This document shows positions 1 through 15,898 of a stretch of DNA of 60,000 nucleotides, one piece after another. Numbering within the stretch: the first letter of the stretch is position 1; each line of letters begins with the position of its first letter. The position numbers and the translations under genes are program-made. The DNA comes from Bolinopsis microptera. Lineage: Eukaryota; Ctenophora; Tentaculata; Lobata; Bolinopsidae. Location: NCBI RefSeq assembly GCF_026151205.1, contig NC_087074.1, forward strand, positions 19,576,740-19,636,739, given 5' to 3'. The notes under the pieces were generated by a model that saw nothing but the letters and a program-made list of their open reading frames with translations, was not told the DNA's origin and did not search any database.

Positions 1-108
1 TTCATCTAGAATGTAAAAGGGAGTAACAGCACAGTCTTTAAGAATGTCTCGTTTAAGATCCCAATATATCTAGTAATCGTAAAAACTATTGCGGAGGAAG
101 ACCACTCA

Positions 109-978
109 TCAACTATTACGAAAGAACATTTTTTTGTAGTTAAAAGGTTGAAGTTGCCACCCCTCTGACAACAACAAACCCATGGACGCAGCATTCCCCT
201 TCTTCACACAAGCATGTAACCGACATTCCATTCCGTGGGTTTCCTGAACTCTCTTCAGAGTATTCCTAACGAGGATTCTAGCTAGCCCTCTACCTCTGTG
301 GGCCTCCTTTACATGTAACATTCCGATACTACCACCAGAGTAAAGACACATCCAACCAATCGGTGTAGTTGGATCACTTTCTGTGAAAATACCAAAGCAT
401 GGTCTCTCCGTTATGTTCGCCAATACAATAGGTTTAAGATTAAAATCCTTATTGAAACCAATATCCAGAGCCCACTGGGTCGTCATGACATCAGCATGAG
501 CCTCTAGCAATGGACCAAGCATATAGCCTTGTGGCACAGTAATTTCCTCGGGTTTTGAAGTTGGTGAAATGAACATATTGTGATCAAATCGAAGGGGATT
601 TTCACTATGTTTGCCATCAAATCTTTGCTTAAACTTTTTGAGTACATAATCAAAATGCTTTGACTGTAAATTGGTTGTGAATAACCAAGCGAGATTTGTA
701 ATAGTATTGTCATCAAGGACCTTCTCTAAGAAATCATCAATCTCTTCCAAGGATGCCTCATCGTCGATGAGGAAGTCACAGCTACTAACTTGCTTATCAG
801 AATTAAGGTGAAGGATGCCAGAGAAGATATGGTTGGTTGAAGATTGATAAGTATCTACGATTACATTATCGACCATTTTAAGCCAATTTTTCTCAATGAA
901 ACTCAGATGGGTCTTGAATATGGATGAATTTTCTGAGACTTCTGCTGACGTTAAAGGAGTAATTCTCTCCATCACCAT
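109..978 (-). CDS. GLYAT-like GNAT acyltransferase, complete, single exon
   Basis: The 289-residue intact frame ends in a GCN5-related N-acetyltransferase (GNAT) fold. The acyl-CoA pyrophosphate loop is visible as RGRGLA at residues 228-233, preceded by a beta-strand run (IGWMCLYSGGSIGMLHV, about 203-219) and followed by the usual N-x-x-S/A ... GW strand-helix pair (about 262-274). Length and the divergent N-terminal half fit the glycine N-acyltransferase-like (GLYAT/GLYATL) family, whose members join acyl-CoA to the amino group of glycine or glutamine. The acyl donor and acceptor cannot be read from the sequence. No signal peptide or membrane segment is seen. The start used is the first Met before the conserved body; a second Met follows two residues later. 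The next gene on the same strand ends about 300 bp upstream. I am confident of GNAT and fairly confident of the GLYAT subfamily. Confidence 0.82.
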   Translation of the reverse strand: MVMERITPLTSAEVSENSSIFKTHLSFIEKNWLKMVDNVIVDTYQSSTNHIFSGILHLNSDKQVSSCDFLIDDEASLEEIDDFLEKVLDDNTITNLAWLFTTNLQSKHFDYVLKKFKQRFDGKHSENPLRFDHNMFISPTSKPEEITVPQGYMLGPLLEAHADVMTTQWALDIGFNKDFNLKPIVLANITERPCFGIFTESDPTTPIGWMCLYSGGSIGMLHVKEAHRGRGLARILVRNTLKRVQETHGMECRLHACVKKGNAASMGLLLSEGWQLQPFNYKKMFFRNS

Positions 979-1291
979 GCCACAACCTAGTAATGTTGGT
1001 CTAGTTAGGTTATTTTAAGTTCACTTTCACAATCATTTTATCATAGTGAACATGCTCTGAAATACGTCTTACATTCTGATACTGTAACGGCTTATACAAG
1101 TATATCAAGTATCATATAGAACGATCACAGCTATATTTTTAAAATTATATAATAACTATAATTATCCAGTTTCTCTCTCTTGTGACACCCTTCAAATCCA
1201 ATCAGCGTAAAGTTCCCTAATCAAGTAGAGTCATAGCTGAGTATTATTCTAGAAGCATTATCAGAGTAAAGGTCAGACAATTTCTGAGGTC

Positions 1292-5716
<4,425 letters not shown>

Positions 5717-5750
5717 CTGCGATCAAATATTATATTGTTATAACGTACAT

Positions 5751-5959
5751 TTTACTTATTTTACTTATTTTACGTATTTTACTTATTTTACTTATTTTAC
5801 TTATTTTATTTATTTTACTTATTTTACTTATTTTACTTATTTTACTTATTTTACTTATTTTACTTATTTTACTTATTTTACTTATTTTACTTATTTTACT
5901 TATTTTACTTATTTTACTTATTTTACTTATTTTACTTATTTTACTTATTTTACTTATTT
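5751..5959. repeat. TTTACTTATT decamer array, about 20 copies
   Basis: A 10-bp tandem repeat with two early variants (TTTACGTATT, TTTATTTATT), otherwise uniform. It sits about 35 bp upstream (in minus-strand direction) of the acceptor of the first visible ephrin-like exon. The TFYF and LLIL-rich frames over it are repeat translations. Confidence 0.95.
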
Positions 5960-6503
5960 ATAAGTACCAGGTTTTATGTAATATAACGTGGAAATGCAGG
6001 ATCTCAAAGTTCAAATTGTACTCATGACAGACTAGAGTTCCAGAATGGACCATTTACTGATTTATTAATCAGTATAGGTACTCTAGTAGTATAGGAGGTT
6101 CTGGTAAACTGCCAGTCAGGTTACACGAGCCGACTCCGCTAGGAACCCGATTGGTTTCTAGGTATCACAGACGGGAGATGTATATAATATATTGTATACT
6201 ATATACTATATACATTATACATACTAGCAGGAACCCGTATAACCCTAAAGTGGTGTCAAGACTCAAGAGACTAAAATAATTATTACCTATTTAAATCGCT
6301 TAGGGATTCAAATTTTGGGCACTAAATGTCTTATTTCATGGCCGATTTTTTATTTTTTCATGCTGATTTGAAAAGCATAAAAGCATTTGAACCAGTCAAA
6401 AAAGTTTAAGTTGTATATCTTTTACGGTTTTTGCGGAAAGTCGCGTTAAAGTTGATGCCGTGGTGTCAGTAAAATGGCACGGATCCATATATTATAATAT
6501 AAT

Positions 6504-7013
6504 ATATTAAAGTCACTATTGTGACGGTACATTAGAACTAAACAGAAACAAACTGTGAAGGGCCTGAACGGAACCCCTCGGTTTCAGTTCCTTGTTTAAC
6601 ACTGCCGTACAGCAAGGACATTCACCGGGTTCTCCAAGGATGGGCACATAGCTCACTCCACACTATGCTCTGTCAAATGTTGGTTATATACCAAGGATCT
6701 ACAGGAAATATTTCCTTGTAAGGTTAGAGGGCGATCTGTGAACAGACAACTACCTCATTCCCAACTATAGGAACCAGAATTCTTATACTATCCCAACGAG
6801 CTACACCAAGCATAGTTTCAGATGAGAACAGCCGCGATAAATCATCAGGCTAGTACTTTTGATTATATATTAAAGTCACTATTGTGCCGGTACATTAGAA
6901 CTAGACAGAAACAAAGTGTGAAGGGCCTGAACGGAACCCCTCGGTTTCAGTTCCTTGTTTAACACTGCCGTACAGCAAGGACATTTACCGGGTTCTCCAA
7001 GGATGGGCACATA
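6504..7013. repeat. Two direct copies of a ~147-bp dispersed repeat
   Basis: Copies at 6504-6650 and 6867-7013 start ATATTAAAGTCACTATTGTG and end GGATGGGCACATA with only a few differences; about 215 bp of unrelated sequence lies between. A third, reverse-complement and more diverged copy is at about 45655-45755 inside the innermost nested element. It is therefore a dispersed repeat; no coding content. Confidence 0.75.
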
Positions 7014-7035
7014 TTATATCGTCTCGCTTTATATA

Positions 7036-7977
7036 TACAGGGTGAGTTGAAAATAGTGTGTGGAAAGTAAAAAGGTGAACTGCTATCAGTTCATCAACGT
7101 TACAAATTTCATTCTTGCCTCTCATTTGATTCTAACTCATAATTTGGTTGATTTTTGGCAGTTTTCCAAAAATTCGTAAATTCGTCCTAATGGGGTTCTC
7201 AAATCGCGTGCCCTGAAAATCGAGTCTAAAAATCCATCTCCTCCTACATTTTTTGAGCAATCACCCTGAAACTTTCAGGATATGTTCTAGGGACCATTTA
7301 GAAGAGATGAGCCAGACAGAATTTTGAGAGAGGCCTTTAAAAAAATTTCATTCGATTTTGAAAATCGTAGACCTCGAAAAACCATAAAAAAACGAGGTCC
7401 AAGATTTTAAAAATCGAATAAAAATTTTTTTAAAGGCCTATCTCAAAATTCTGTCAGGCTCATCTCTTTTAAATGATCCCTTGAACATATCCTGAAAGTT
7501 TCAGGGTGATTGCTCAAAAAATGTAGGAGGAGATAGATTTTTAGACTCGATTTTCAGGGCACGCGATCAAAAATCGCTCGCGCAATACAATAACCACACA
7601 CGCGCTGACCTTTGACCGGCATTAATTTCGGCTAGGAACGATATTTTTCCATGGGATCAAAAGCATCTGATAGATATTACTCCCCTCTATCAGAAACTAC
7701 TAAAAAGTCGATTTTGAGAACATTTCCATGAAGACCCCCCTGCCCCCTTAATACAGTCAAGTCGGCTATAGACAATTCTCTTACACGTTATCAACATGTC
7801 CTAGCTAATAAAGGACGATGGGTTGAGCAAATTATTAATTATTAAGTATTTTTATTGTATTATTATAATATTTATATATTTTCATTACCTAAATATGCAA
7901 AAATTAAGTGGAAATTTCATTTGTTAAAAAAATTAGAGCCATTTACTTTCCACACACTATTTTCAACTCACCCTGTA
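7036..7977. mobile_element. Non-autonomous TA-flanked element with 34-bp TIRs and an inner foldback
   Basis: Perfect terminal inverted repeats of 34 bp start CAGGGTGAGTTGAAAATAGT at 7038 and end as the reverse complement at 7975. TA dinucleotides flank both sides (7036-7037, 7976-7977). TA duplication and a CAGGGTG-like end fit the Tc1/mariner superfamily (family knowledge). No transposase frame is present. Inside lies a second imperfect inverted repeat of about 180 bp per arm (7204-7566, centre near 7385), so most of the element could fold into one long hairpin. Confidence 0.88.
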
Positions 7978-8188
7978 GTAAGATGAATTAAAATCGCAAG
8001 ATGATAAATCAATAACGTCAAATCAACCAAATGTTCAATCAACCAAAAGATTTAAAGTAGAGTATGACTTATTGATATGTACTGTGAAATTGAACTGTTT
8101 TAAGTTTCTCGTTTGATGCAGCTGTGGTTAAAATGGGAAGCAGGTAATGAGCTGGAGGATGAAGGATAGAAAGAAAATAGTTAGGCCA

Positions 8189-9134
8189 GACTATTAATCA
8201 GAACGATCTGACTATTAATCAGAACGATCAGACTATTAATCAGAACGATCTGACTATTAATCAGAACGATCAGACTATTAATCAGAACGATCTGACTATT
8301 AATCAGAACGATCAGACTATTAATCAGAACGATCAGACTATTAATCAGAACGATCTGACTATTAATCAGAACGATCAGACTATTAATCAGAACGATCAGA
8401 CTATTAATCAGAACGATCTGACTATTAATCAGAACGATCAGACTATTAATCAGAACGATCAGACTATTAATCAGAACGATCTGACTATTAATCAGAACGA
8501 TCAGACTATTAATCAGAACGATCAGACTATTAATCAGAACGATCAGACTATTAATCACAACGATCAGACTATTAATCAGAACGATCAGACTATTAATCAC
8601 AACGATCAGACTATTAATCAGAACGATCAGACTATTAATCAGAACGATCAGACTATTAATCAGAACGATCAGACTATTAATCAGAACGATCAGACTATTA
8701 ATCAGAACGATCAGACTATTAATCAGAACGATCAGACTATTAATCAGAACGATCAGACTATTAATCAGAACGATCAGACTATTAATCAGAACGATCAGAC
8801 TATTAATCAGAACGATCAGACTATTAATCAGAACGATCAGACTATTAATCAGAACGATCAGACTATTAATCAGAACGATCAGACTATTAATCAGAACGAT
8901 CAGACTATTAATCAGAACGATCAGACTATTAATCAGAACGATCAGACTATTAATCAGAACGATCAGACTATTAATCAGAACGATCAGACTATTAATCAGA
9001 ACGATCAGACTATTAATCAGAACGATCAGACTATTAATCAGAACGATCAGACTATTAATCAGAACGATCAGACTATTAATCAGAACGATCAGACTATTAA
9101 TCAGAACGATCAGACTATTAATCACAACAATCAG
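8189..9134. repeat. 21-bp minisatellite, about 45 copies
   Basis: The unit is GACTATTAATCAGAACGATC plus one base. Because 21 is a multiple of 3 the array reads as a 314-residue minus-strand frame of (INSLIVL)n, which is not evidence for a gene. Most copies are identical. At the left end a T/A variant (GATCTGA versus GATCAGA) first alternates and then recurs every third copy, a 63-bp higher-order unit. A CACAACG variant marks two units near 8560-8600. Confidence 0.97.
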
Positions 9135-9229
9135 ACTCTCGCCAACTCATTTTCAGGCTGAGGTAGCTTGTCGACTAAAAAACGTTCAGATCAAACGTTT
9201 TTTCTCCAACTTAAATTGTAAAGACGTAC

Positions 9230-10118
9230 CTTGTGAGCTGTTTTGGACGAGGAAAGATGTCAGGAAGATTAAAATACAAATTCGGCTCATCGAAATATTG
9301 GACTAATTCAGTTCACAACTTCTCTTTCATTACATTGCACTTGGAAAATATTTAGACATGAATATGTTTCGCTGCCAATTTTGATGGTAGAAAATAAACT
9401 GATAAAATAAACTGATAAAACCATATGAAACAAATTTCAAGTAATGTTAACTGAACACTGAACAAGTTGTTGCGAGATATATAAATAACATTTGTAAAAT
9501 GTTTCCAAAAATAAGCAGCAGGCAACGTCGCGTAAAACTCAACTCGCACATCCACGGAGCATATTTTGTCAGTTTCTTTGTCACCAAAGCTAAATACACA
9601 CAATCTGCAATCTGCATGAGCAAGTGCTCTGTGGCATCAAATTAACTCAATTAAACGAACAATTACATTTTCTCAGGAGCAGGCGGCACTAAAAGATAAG
9701 ATTCTGCAGGGACTGCTAAAAGACCAATTTATCTGCAACAGTAGTCCCTCTAATTTTCTAATTAGTAGAACGAACATGATTACACATGTACTACAATAAC
9801 CTGATTATATAAAGGCTGGTTAGGTTGCTCAGAAAATATTTGGCAAGTCTTTCCAATCCCCGGGGTAGGTTTTCAGTGGGTAATAATTGATAATAAAAAC
9901 TAATCAGCAATAACGAAATGAACCGGCAAATATAACGAGCTCGGAATATCGGTAGAGCGATAACATGGTCTAGCAAAAATGAGCCACCAATTAAATAATG
10001 CAGTGCAACTGAATGTGATCAGGGCATTTTGCACCAGATATATTGTACCAGGTACATCATAGAAATACGGTACGTGTTCACATATTACACTCGCCAGATT
10101 ATGGGAATTATTAGCCAC
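9230..10118 (-). pseudogene. Possible exons of a membrane protein (7TM-like?), unproven
   Basis: Three minus-strand stretches look coding. Stretch 10118-9905 encodes a hydrophobic segment around YLVQNALITFSCTALFNWWL followed by a frame break. Stretch about 9606-9490, after an acceptor TTGCAG, reads FGDKETDKICSVDVRVEFYA. Stretch about 9305-9230 reads QYFDEPNLYFNLPDIFPRPK and ends at a good donor (AAG/GTACGT). A double-Trp helix followed by an IC...FYATLP segment is reminiscent of the Frizzled-type 7TM TM3 and TM5 regions, but the resemblance is faint and the exons were not joined in frame. They could instead be decayed exons or chance frames. Confidence 0.22.
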
Positions 10119-10351
10119 TTAATATACTATACACTATACACTATACAGTATACAGCTATGATATAGCTATTGTGCAGATTTTACAAATTTAACTGGGATC
10201 TGGCAATACCTCAGATCAATAAAATATGATATAAAGTCATGTATAACTAGATCTAATAGTAATAATACAAAATAGTCTACTACTAACTGCTTAATAATTA
10301 ACTACGAAAGAGTAATTATCGTAATATGAATGATCCCTTACACAACAAAAC

Positions 10352-10400
10352 ATGTGTAACCTACAAAACATGTGTAACCTACAACAAAACATGTGTCACC
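10352..10400. repeat. Short tandem repeat ACAAAACATGTGTAACCT, 3 copies
   Basis: Three slightly different copies of an 18-21 bp unit. No coding meaning. Confidence 0.7.
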
Positions 10401-10572
10401 TACAGCACGATGAAGTAACAAGTTTGTACCATTATTACTTGATTTTTAATAGTTTCAGTACAGTGCTACAGAAGACGCACCTAACAATAAAGACAGTAAA
10501 CGGCACAAAGTACACATATCGCTCTATTCATACTTATTATATGCATAATCCTAGGGTACAATAAAATGGCTT

Positions 10573-10676
10573 CTCTCAACAGTACAACTTTATCTTATAG
10601 TGGTATCTGTGTGGTATTTAATGAACTCTCAACAGTACAACTTTATCTTATAGCGGTATCTGTGTGGTATTTAATA
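10573..10676. repeat. 53-bp tandem duplication
   Basis: CTCTCAACAGTACAACTTTA... is repeated with period 53 and one or two substitutions. Noncoding. Confidence 0.8.
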
Positions 10677-10737
10677 CCTAATACCTATGGCCTCTAGCAA
10701 AATAACAACTGTTGCTAAACTCAACATATTTTAGTTG

Positions 10738-10942
10738 CACGATGAGATAATTAAGACTGCAGAAATTTCTCGGGGGAAACGAAAAATGCACGTTATAGAA
10801 ATTACCTGGAAGTTTGGAAGTTGCAGAGGAAGATAGGAGTCGCAATTTGATGAGTTTTTGGTTTGCCAAAAGAAAACGAAGAGCAGTTGAGGGAACAATT
10901 GCAGACGTTTTCGAGCAACAACGCAAGAAGTCAAGAATATAA
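10738..10942 (+). pseudogene. Decayed LINE ORF1 fragment
   Basis: In two plus-strand frames separated by a one-base shift the sequence reads EVAEEDRSRNLMSF then FGLPKENEEQLREQL. This matches the RSKNLIVFGLKEEDGEQL motif of the intact ORF1 at 2257-3177. It is a short relic of a related LINE with a frameshift next to the FGL motif. Minus-strand frames here are shadows. Confidence 0.6.
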
Positions 10943-11005
10943 CTTGGTTTCAGAACCAAATATCTTCCTTACATCTTAAATGCATGTTTTACTAAGTAAT
11001 ACTAA

Positions 11006-12471
11006 TACGGGTATCGGCCTTACAAAATGACACGAAAAAGGAGATGGCTCTGAAATGCACAAAAATGAGTTTTGTTCATGTTTTATTATCCAGATAGGTA
11101 GTTCAACAGGTATATTTTTCTTCCCGGGGGTTGATTTGATTAAAAAACCGTAAATTTTGCGATAAAAATTGTCATCATTGAAATCTTCCAAAAAAACATG
11201 CCTTACAAAATGACAATTTCGTCACGGCTGTCATTTTTTAACAGCAGCCTATAGAAATTTGATTTCACCTAGGACAGTTAGATAAATATAATAGATTGAA
11301 GATTAGAATAGCTTTTACAGGAAAAAGGATGATTAAAAAAAGTTGGGCAATTTCGCGTGAGATAGTGCCTTACAAAATGACAACCCAAAACGGCATCACT
11401 TCAAATCCGATTTGGGAAAAAGTTTCATTATTCTTTCACGTGTCTTACTGTTAGATATATATGTTGTTTATATTATACCAGTTCTGTTTTTACCAGAATA
11501 TATTAAAAAAGGAACATTTTTTGTACTTTGAAAAAATTTTAAAAATGTCATTTTGTGAGGCGTAAAAATCATTTTTTGTTTTCATACTTGAACACAGTAT
11601 TTGGTTATATTTGATATTTTCTATGACTGGATAGATCACTTTTCAGTGTTTAGTTAACGTTTGACATGTTTTAGGAGTTGTTATTACTCTCTGCTTTCAC
11701 AAAATAGAAGCTTTATTTCGTTGAGTTTTGAATTCAGAGTTTGAAATCAAAGAGTTTGAAATCAAAGTTTTGATATCAGAACTGCACTTTTTTAATGCTA
11801 CTTGATTGTTAACTGTCAGATTATGATTATTTTTAACTCCTTCTTGTATTGACTGTTCCTGATCCATTTTAGATGATGAAAGTAATTCAATCTGAAACAT
11901 TGTCATTTTGTGAGGCTTTTCGGTGTCATTTTGTGAGGCATTTTGATCAAAATTGATGATCAAACAAACACATTAAGGCTCATCATAAGCTTACTGGGTT
12001 TAAGAATACCAATAATTAGGCAAGGGGCATCCAATATAAATATGCCATCTTTGTATCATAAAATAAAACTGTCATTTTGTGAGGCATAACACTGTCATTT
12101 TGTGAGGCTAGGTCATTTTTTTGTCATTTCTTCTACAAAAGTCACTAAATCAGTTTTTTTATTTGACCAGAGTAGTCTTTGATTGACATAAGTCATGGTA
12201 GTACCTGGTTTTCTGGGGTTAAATTCTAAACTTTGGTCTCCATTCTGGGTAACAGTTAGGCGGGGCAATGACTGAACAGCAAAAACGTCCATATTTATGT
12301 AAGAAATATAGATTCTATGTCATTATCATTCCTTGGGAAGTGTTAATTAATGCTTTTTCTTTCATACAGTAAAAGGAATAGGGTTCAATGTATAGGGAAC
12401 CTAAGCTACAGCATTGTCTATGTGGGCTGTCATTTTGTGAGGCCTGTCATTTTGTAAGGCCGATACCCGTA
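11006..12471. mobile_element. TA-flanked TIR element with a mirrored array of internal TIR-like repeats
   Basis: A 25-bp perfect terminal inverted repeat begins CGGGTATCGGCCTTACAAAA at 11008 and closes as its reverse complement at 12469, with TA on both sides (11006-11007, 12470-12471). The inner part of the TIR, GCCTTACAAAATGAC, recurs inside: forward at 11017, 11200 and 11367, then reversed as GTCATTTTGTGAGGC (one base changed) at 11547, 11902, 11925, 12071, 12094 and 12429, and finally as the unchanged terminal copy at 12446. All copies left of about 11460 point one way and all right of it the other. No transposase frame is present, so it is non-autonomous. Confidence 0.88.
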
Positions 12472-12658
12472 CGGTCAATATTTTGATCCTGAAGTTCAAC
12501 TTATAACTTAAAGGGTTCAAGTAGAGTTGTGGGATAGACAAACTGAAAGAAAAGATAAAGGCAATCGTCGACTAAGAACCACTAAGAAACCAACAATCCA
12601 AAAATCACAATTAAATTATGATCTGAACGGGTCGATTTGTGGTTCATCATCGAGTGAC

Positions 12659-12870
12659 CAGTCACCATCGAGTATTTTGTCACGTGCCGCCGATCAGACC
12701 AATCACCAACAAGTATTTTGTCACGTGCCGCCGATCAGACCAATCACCATCGAGTATTTTGTCACGTGCCGCCGATCAGACCAATCACCAACGAGTATTT
12801 TGTCACGTGCCGCCGATCAGACCAATCACCAACGAGTATTTTGTCACGTGCCGCCGATCAGACCAATCAA
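12659..12870. repeat. 41-bp minisatellite, 5 copies
   Basis: Unit AGTATTTTGTCACGTGCCGC followed by CGATCAGACCAATCACCAACG; starts at 12671, 12712, 12753, 12794 and 12835. Each unit holds a CACGTG palindrome and an inverted-CCAAT-type ATTGG/CCAAT motif. The three overlapping plus-strand frames over it arise because 41 is not a multiple of 3. Confidence 0.95.
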
Positions 12871-12889
12871 GTAACAAGAGTCAGGGGAG

Positions 12890-14220
12890 CGACCGTAGCT
12901 GTACATTTTTGGTTTATTTTCCTTATCTGGAATATTTTCCTTATTCTACCCGGTTGAGACGGTTATCATACTTTGTAGTAATACTTTGTAGTTATATAAG
13001 TAATACATATTGAGAAAAGCTTTGCAAATTATGGGACCATCAGTAAATAAATTAAAGTGCAAATTATTACCACATTATTGGCACATTCATATATCAGTTT
13101 CGCTCTGCTAACAGGAACTATTGTATTAATAATTACAAGCTAATTTTGAGCTTGAACTAACCCTTTAATCCCAAAATTACTTGTTAGTATATATTAACCC
13201 AATCAATGTCTGGAAAACTGCAAATGTGCACATGCCCAGCACCTATTCTTACGTTATGCGAGATGACGACACGTAGAGGCCGCAGAATAATGCGCACAGA
13301 TACTGGTGGAAATAATTTGAAATCATGGCAGGCCTGAGGCCCTTTGTTTTTAGCTTAATCCAGTCCTAACATATCAAAATAAAAACATACGTTGAGATGT
13401 AACGCAGTAGAATGAATTATGCGGGGAATGACAACGGTTGGCGAGATGCCAAGATATGGCTGGGTATTGTTCTACGTTTCAATTCATCAACATCCTATTC
13501 ATGATATAAAATTGTTCTTATATTAAGACGCAATGAAACTACCGGACCACGATGTATGGGGACTTGCCACCCCATGGCAACATTAAAATATACTATTATA
13601 GTAGTATTGACAGTTTTAAAATTGTATAACATACCAATAACGTAATATATAACGATCCTGGCGCAAAGTGCTAAACAGTCGATTATAGCAATATTATTAT
13701 GATGAGTTTCTGGGAACTGTTATCTCCCAATCTGCTCTTCTAGTAGGATTTTAAAGTGCGGACTGCGGAAACATATTTTAGTGCGGAAATACATTTTTGA
13801 GCGGAAACACATTGCTCCATCATTGATTCAAGAAAAAAACAAGAAAATGAAATTTGTTTTTCACCATTGCAGCAATGCCAAGAATACCGTTTTTTTGAAT
13901 TCCGGTTATATGGTTATTAAAAAATTGTTGCATGGTTATTAAAAAATTACGGGTTCAAAGTCCGACTGAATTTTTAAATAGAGCAACATCAGAATAGGCC
14001 GGTGAACTACCCTATGAAATAATTTAGGTGATATGATTCACAACATACTCAGAACAAAAATCATTAATCATTATTTCTATACTAGAAGTGAAAACTGTAA
14101 GTATAATAAACTGTAAGTATAATAAAGACACACGCAAAATACTTCTAAAGCTACGAAGCCTGAAAACTTGTTATAGATTTCTACAGTCGCCTTGAAAGCA
14201 CCGGAAATGAGTTACTTTCT
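12890..14220. other. AT-rich intergenic sequence
   Basis: No convincing coding frame, splice-paired exon or repeat larger than about 20 bp was seen on either strand. A short direct repeat (ATGGTTATTAAAAAATT) lies at 13910-13950. Confidence 0.5.
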
Positions 14221-14224
14221 GCTG

Positions 14225-14420
14225 CATTTCACGAGCAGATTATGCTCACCAAATATAACTTAATTGATACACTTCACCGGCGACACCTAAGGAGAATCTT
14301 GAACATCAAGTAGCCAAAAGGGATGATCAGCAACGATAGGCTATACAAAATATGTAATGTTGAAATGCTCTCTAAGCGTATTGGATGTAAGCGTTAGAAG
14401 AAGCCAGGAGAACACCGTAG
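14225..14420 (+). pseudogene. Degenerate LINE ORF2 C-terminal fragment
   Basis: The plus strand reads NLIDTLHRRHLRRILNIK, a stop, then MISNDRLYKICNVEMLSKRI and another stop. The pattern D-x-x-H-R-R-x-L-R-x-I-L followed by S-N-x-x-L-Y lies after the thumb of reverse transcriptases in RTE/Jockey-like LINEs (family knowledge). It is broken by stops and has no upstream RT. Confidence 0.55.
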
Positions 14421-14430
14421 AACAAGTGGC

Positions 14431-14646
14431 ACTATTATTTCACTATTATTTCACTATTGTTTCACTATTATTTCACTATTATTTCACTATTATTTCACTA
14501 TTATTTCACTATTATTTCACTATTATTTCACTATAATCTCACTATTATTTCATTATTATTTCACTATAATTTTACTATTATTTCACTATTATTTAATTAT
14601 TATTTCACTATTGTTTCACTATTATTTCACTATTATTTCACTATAT
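14431..14646. repeat. TTTCACTATTA 11-bp tandem array
   Basis: About 19 copies of an 11-bp unit with scattered substitutions (TTTCACTATAA, TTTAATTATTA). The Tyr/Phe/His-rich frame over it is a repeat translation. Confidence 0.92.
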
Positions 14647-14970
14647 CATTCACCATTGAATCTTACAATCTCTTTGCTGGCATACCTAAGGCTTGCTTCG
14701 TCTAATAGTAGTACTCAAAAGCGAAAGTGCAATAGCAATGTGTCAGCGATTCGTGTTTTAACTCCTTGAACAGGACTTACATTTATTTTCGAAGTAAAAC
14801 TGACAAAAAGACAGCCAAATAACTGGTCACAATGAAATAACGTGGTCATCACCAGAAGTCTTAGGTTAAATGTTGACAAACCCATACCCATAAGTTTAGC
14901 ATTATAGAGTGGAGCCGAGAGAGTCATGCTGAATCCATTGACAACATTCATAACCCTACATAACCCTACA

Positions 14971-15056
14971 TTTAATGTTGTCTTAATGTTGTCTTAATGT
15001 TGTCTTAATGTTGTCTTATTGTTGTCTTAATGTTGTCTTATTGTTGTCTTATTGTT
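14971..15056. repeat. TTAATGTTGTC 11-bp tandem array
   Basis: Seven or eight copies of an 11-bp unit with A/T variants, preceded by a duplicated ATAACCCTACA. Confidence 0.9.
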
Positions 15057-15139
15057 GAATCGGTGTTCGTTCATGTGGCCAAAAACTTATTTTTGGTCTA
15101 ATAATTGTGTTTTTGAGCCACACGCAAAAATTCTCTGCT

Positions 15140-15282
15140 ACTCTCTGTAATTACATAACTCTTCATAAATCTTAAAGTTAAACATTTGCATTGGGCTACA
15201 AGGAAATGACACTATCTGTAATTACATAATTCTTCATAAACTTAAAGTTAAACAGTCGCATTGGGCTACAAGGAAATGACTT
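15140..15282. repeat. Two tandem copies of a ~70-bp unit
   Basis: CTGTAATTACATAACTCTTC... to ...CTACAAGGAAATGAC is repeated with a few substitutions and small indels. Noncoding. Confidence 0.85.
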
Positions 15283-15750
15283 AAAATGAGTATAACATAT
15301 AATAATTCGACGAATCTCGCGTTGCACACTTTTCCTGTCTTTACTACCTGGCTCGTTAGAATCTTGACGTTCAAATTATTTGCTTTTACTTTAAAAGAGA
15401 AATTATGATTGTCTTACAATAAGCACGTATAATTGTAGGGATATTATCATTTTTCATTATCTTTTCTTACAATAATAAGATTAAGAAAAAATAATGAATA
15501 AATAATATTAGGTGCGTAGGATTTCAGAAATTTCACAACTTCATAATTATTGTGCATTACATTTCTATTCCGTTAACACTTTTTGGCCAGTCCCAATCAA
15601 CAATCAAAGTAACCCTCATAACTGGACCATAGTTAGTTACATAGTATATACCGTTTGGACTGTGGTCTCTGCATATTATAGAGTGACCTGCAATTCTACA
15701 GGATCACTAGAACTCTTAAAGGACAGAATTATCTTCCAGATCAAGGATTT

Positions 15751-15898
15751 AGTACAGTAAGCTGCGTCTAGTAGACTGGGCCGGCAATTCCACCACTTCA
15801 ATAATTCAAGGTACCAAGTTTCTTAGTACAGTAAGCTGCGTCTAGTAGACTGGGCCGGCAATTCCACCACTTCAATAATTCAAGGTACCACGTTTCTT
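15751..15898. repeat. 74-bp tandem duplication
   Basis: AGTACAGTAAGCTGCGTCTA... is repeated exactly apart from one base near the end (CCAAGTT versus CCACGTT). Such low divergence implies a recent event. Confidence 0.92.

Noticed and set aside
8181-9125. 314-residue (INSLIVL)n open frame
   Set aside because: Translation of a 21-bp tandem repeat. The frame is open only because 21 is divisible by 3.
11697-11963. Minus-strand 88-residue frame as a transposase
   Set aside because: It lacks a recognisable catalytic motif and overlaps the GTCATTTTGTGAGGC repeats.
12527-13013. Overlapping plus-strand frames
   Set aside because: They run through a 41-bp minisatellite in three frames.
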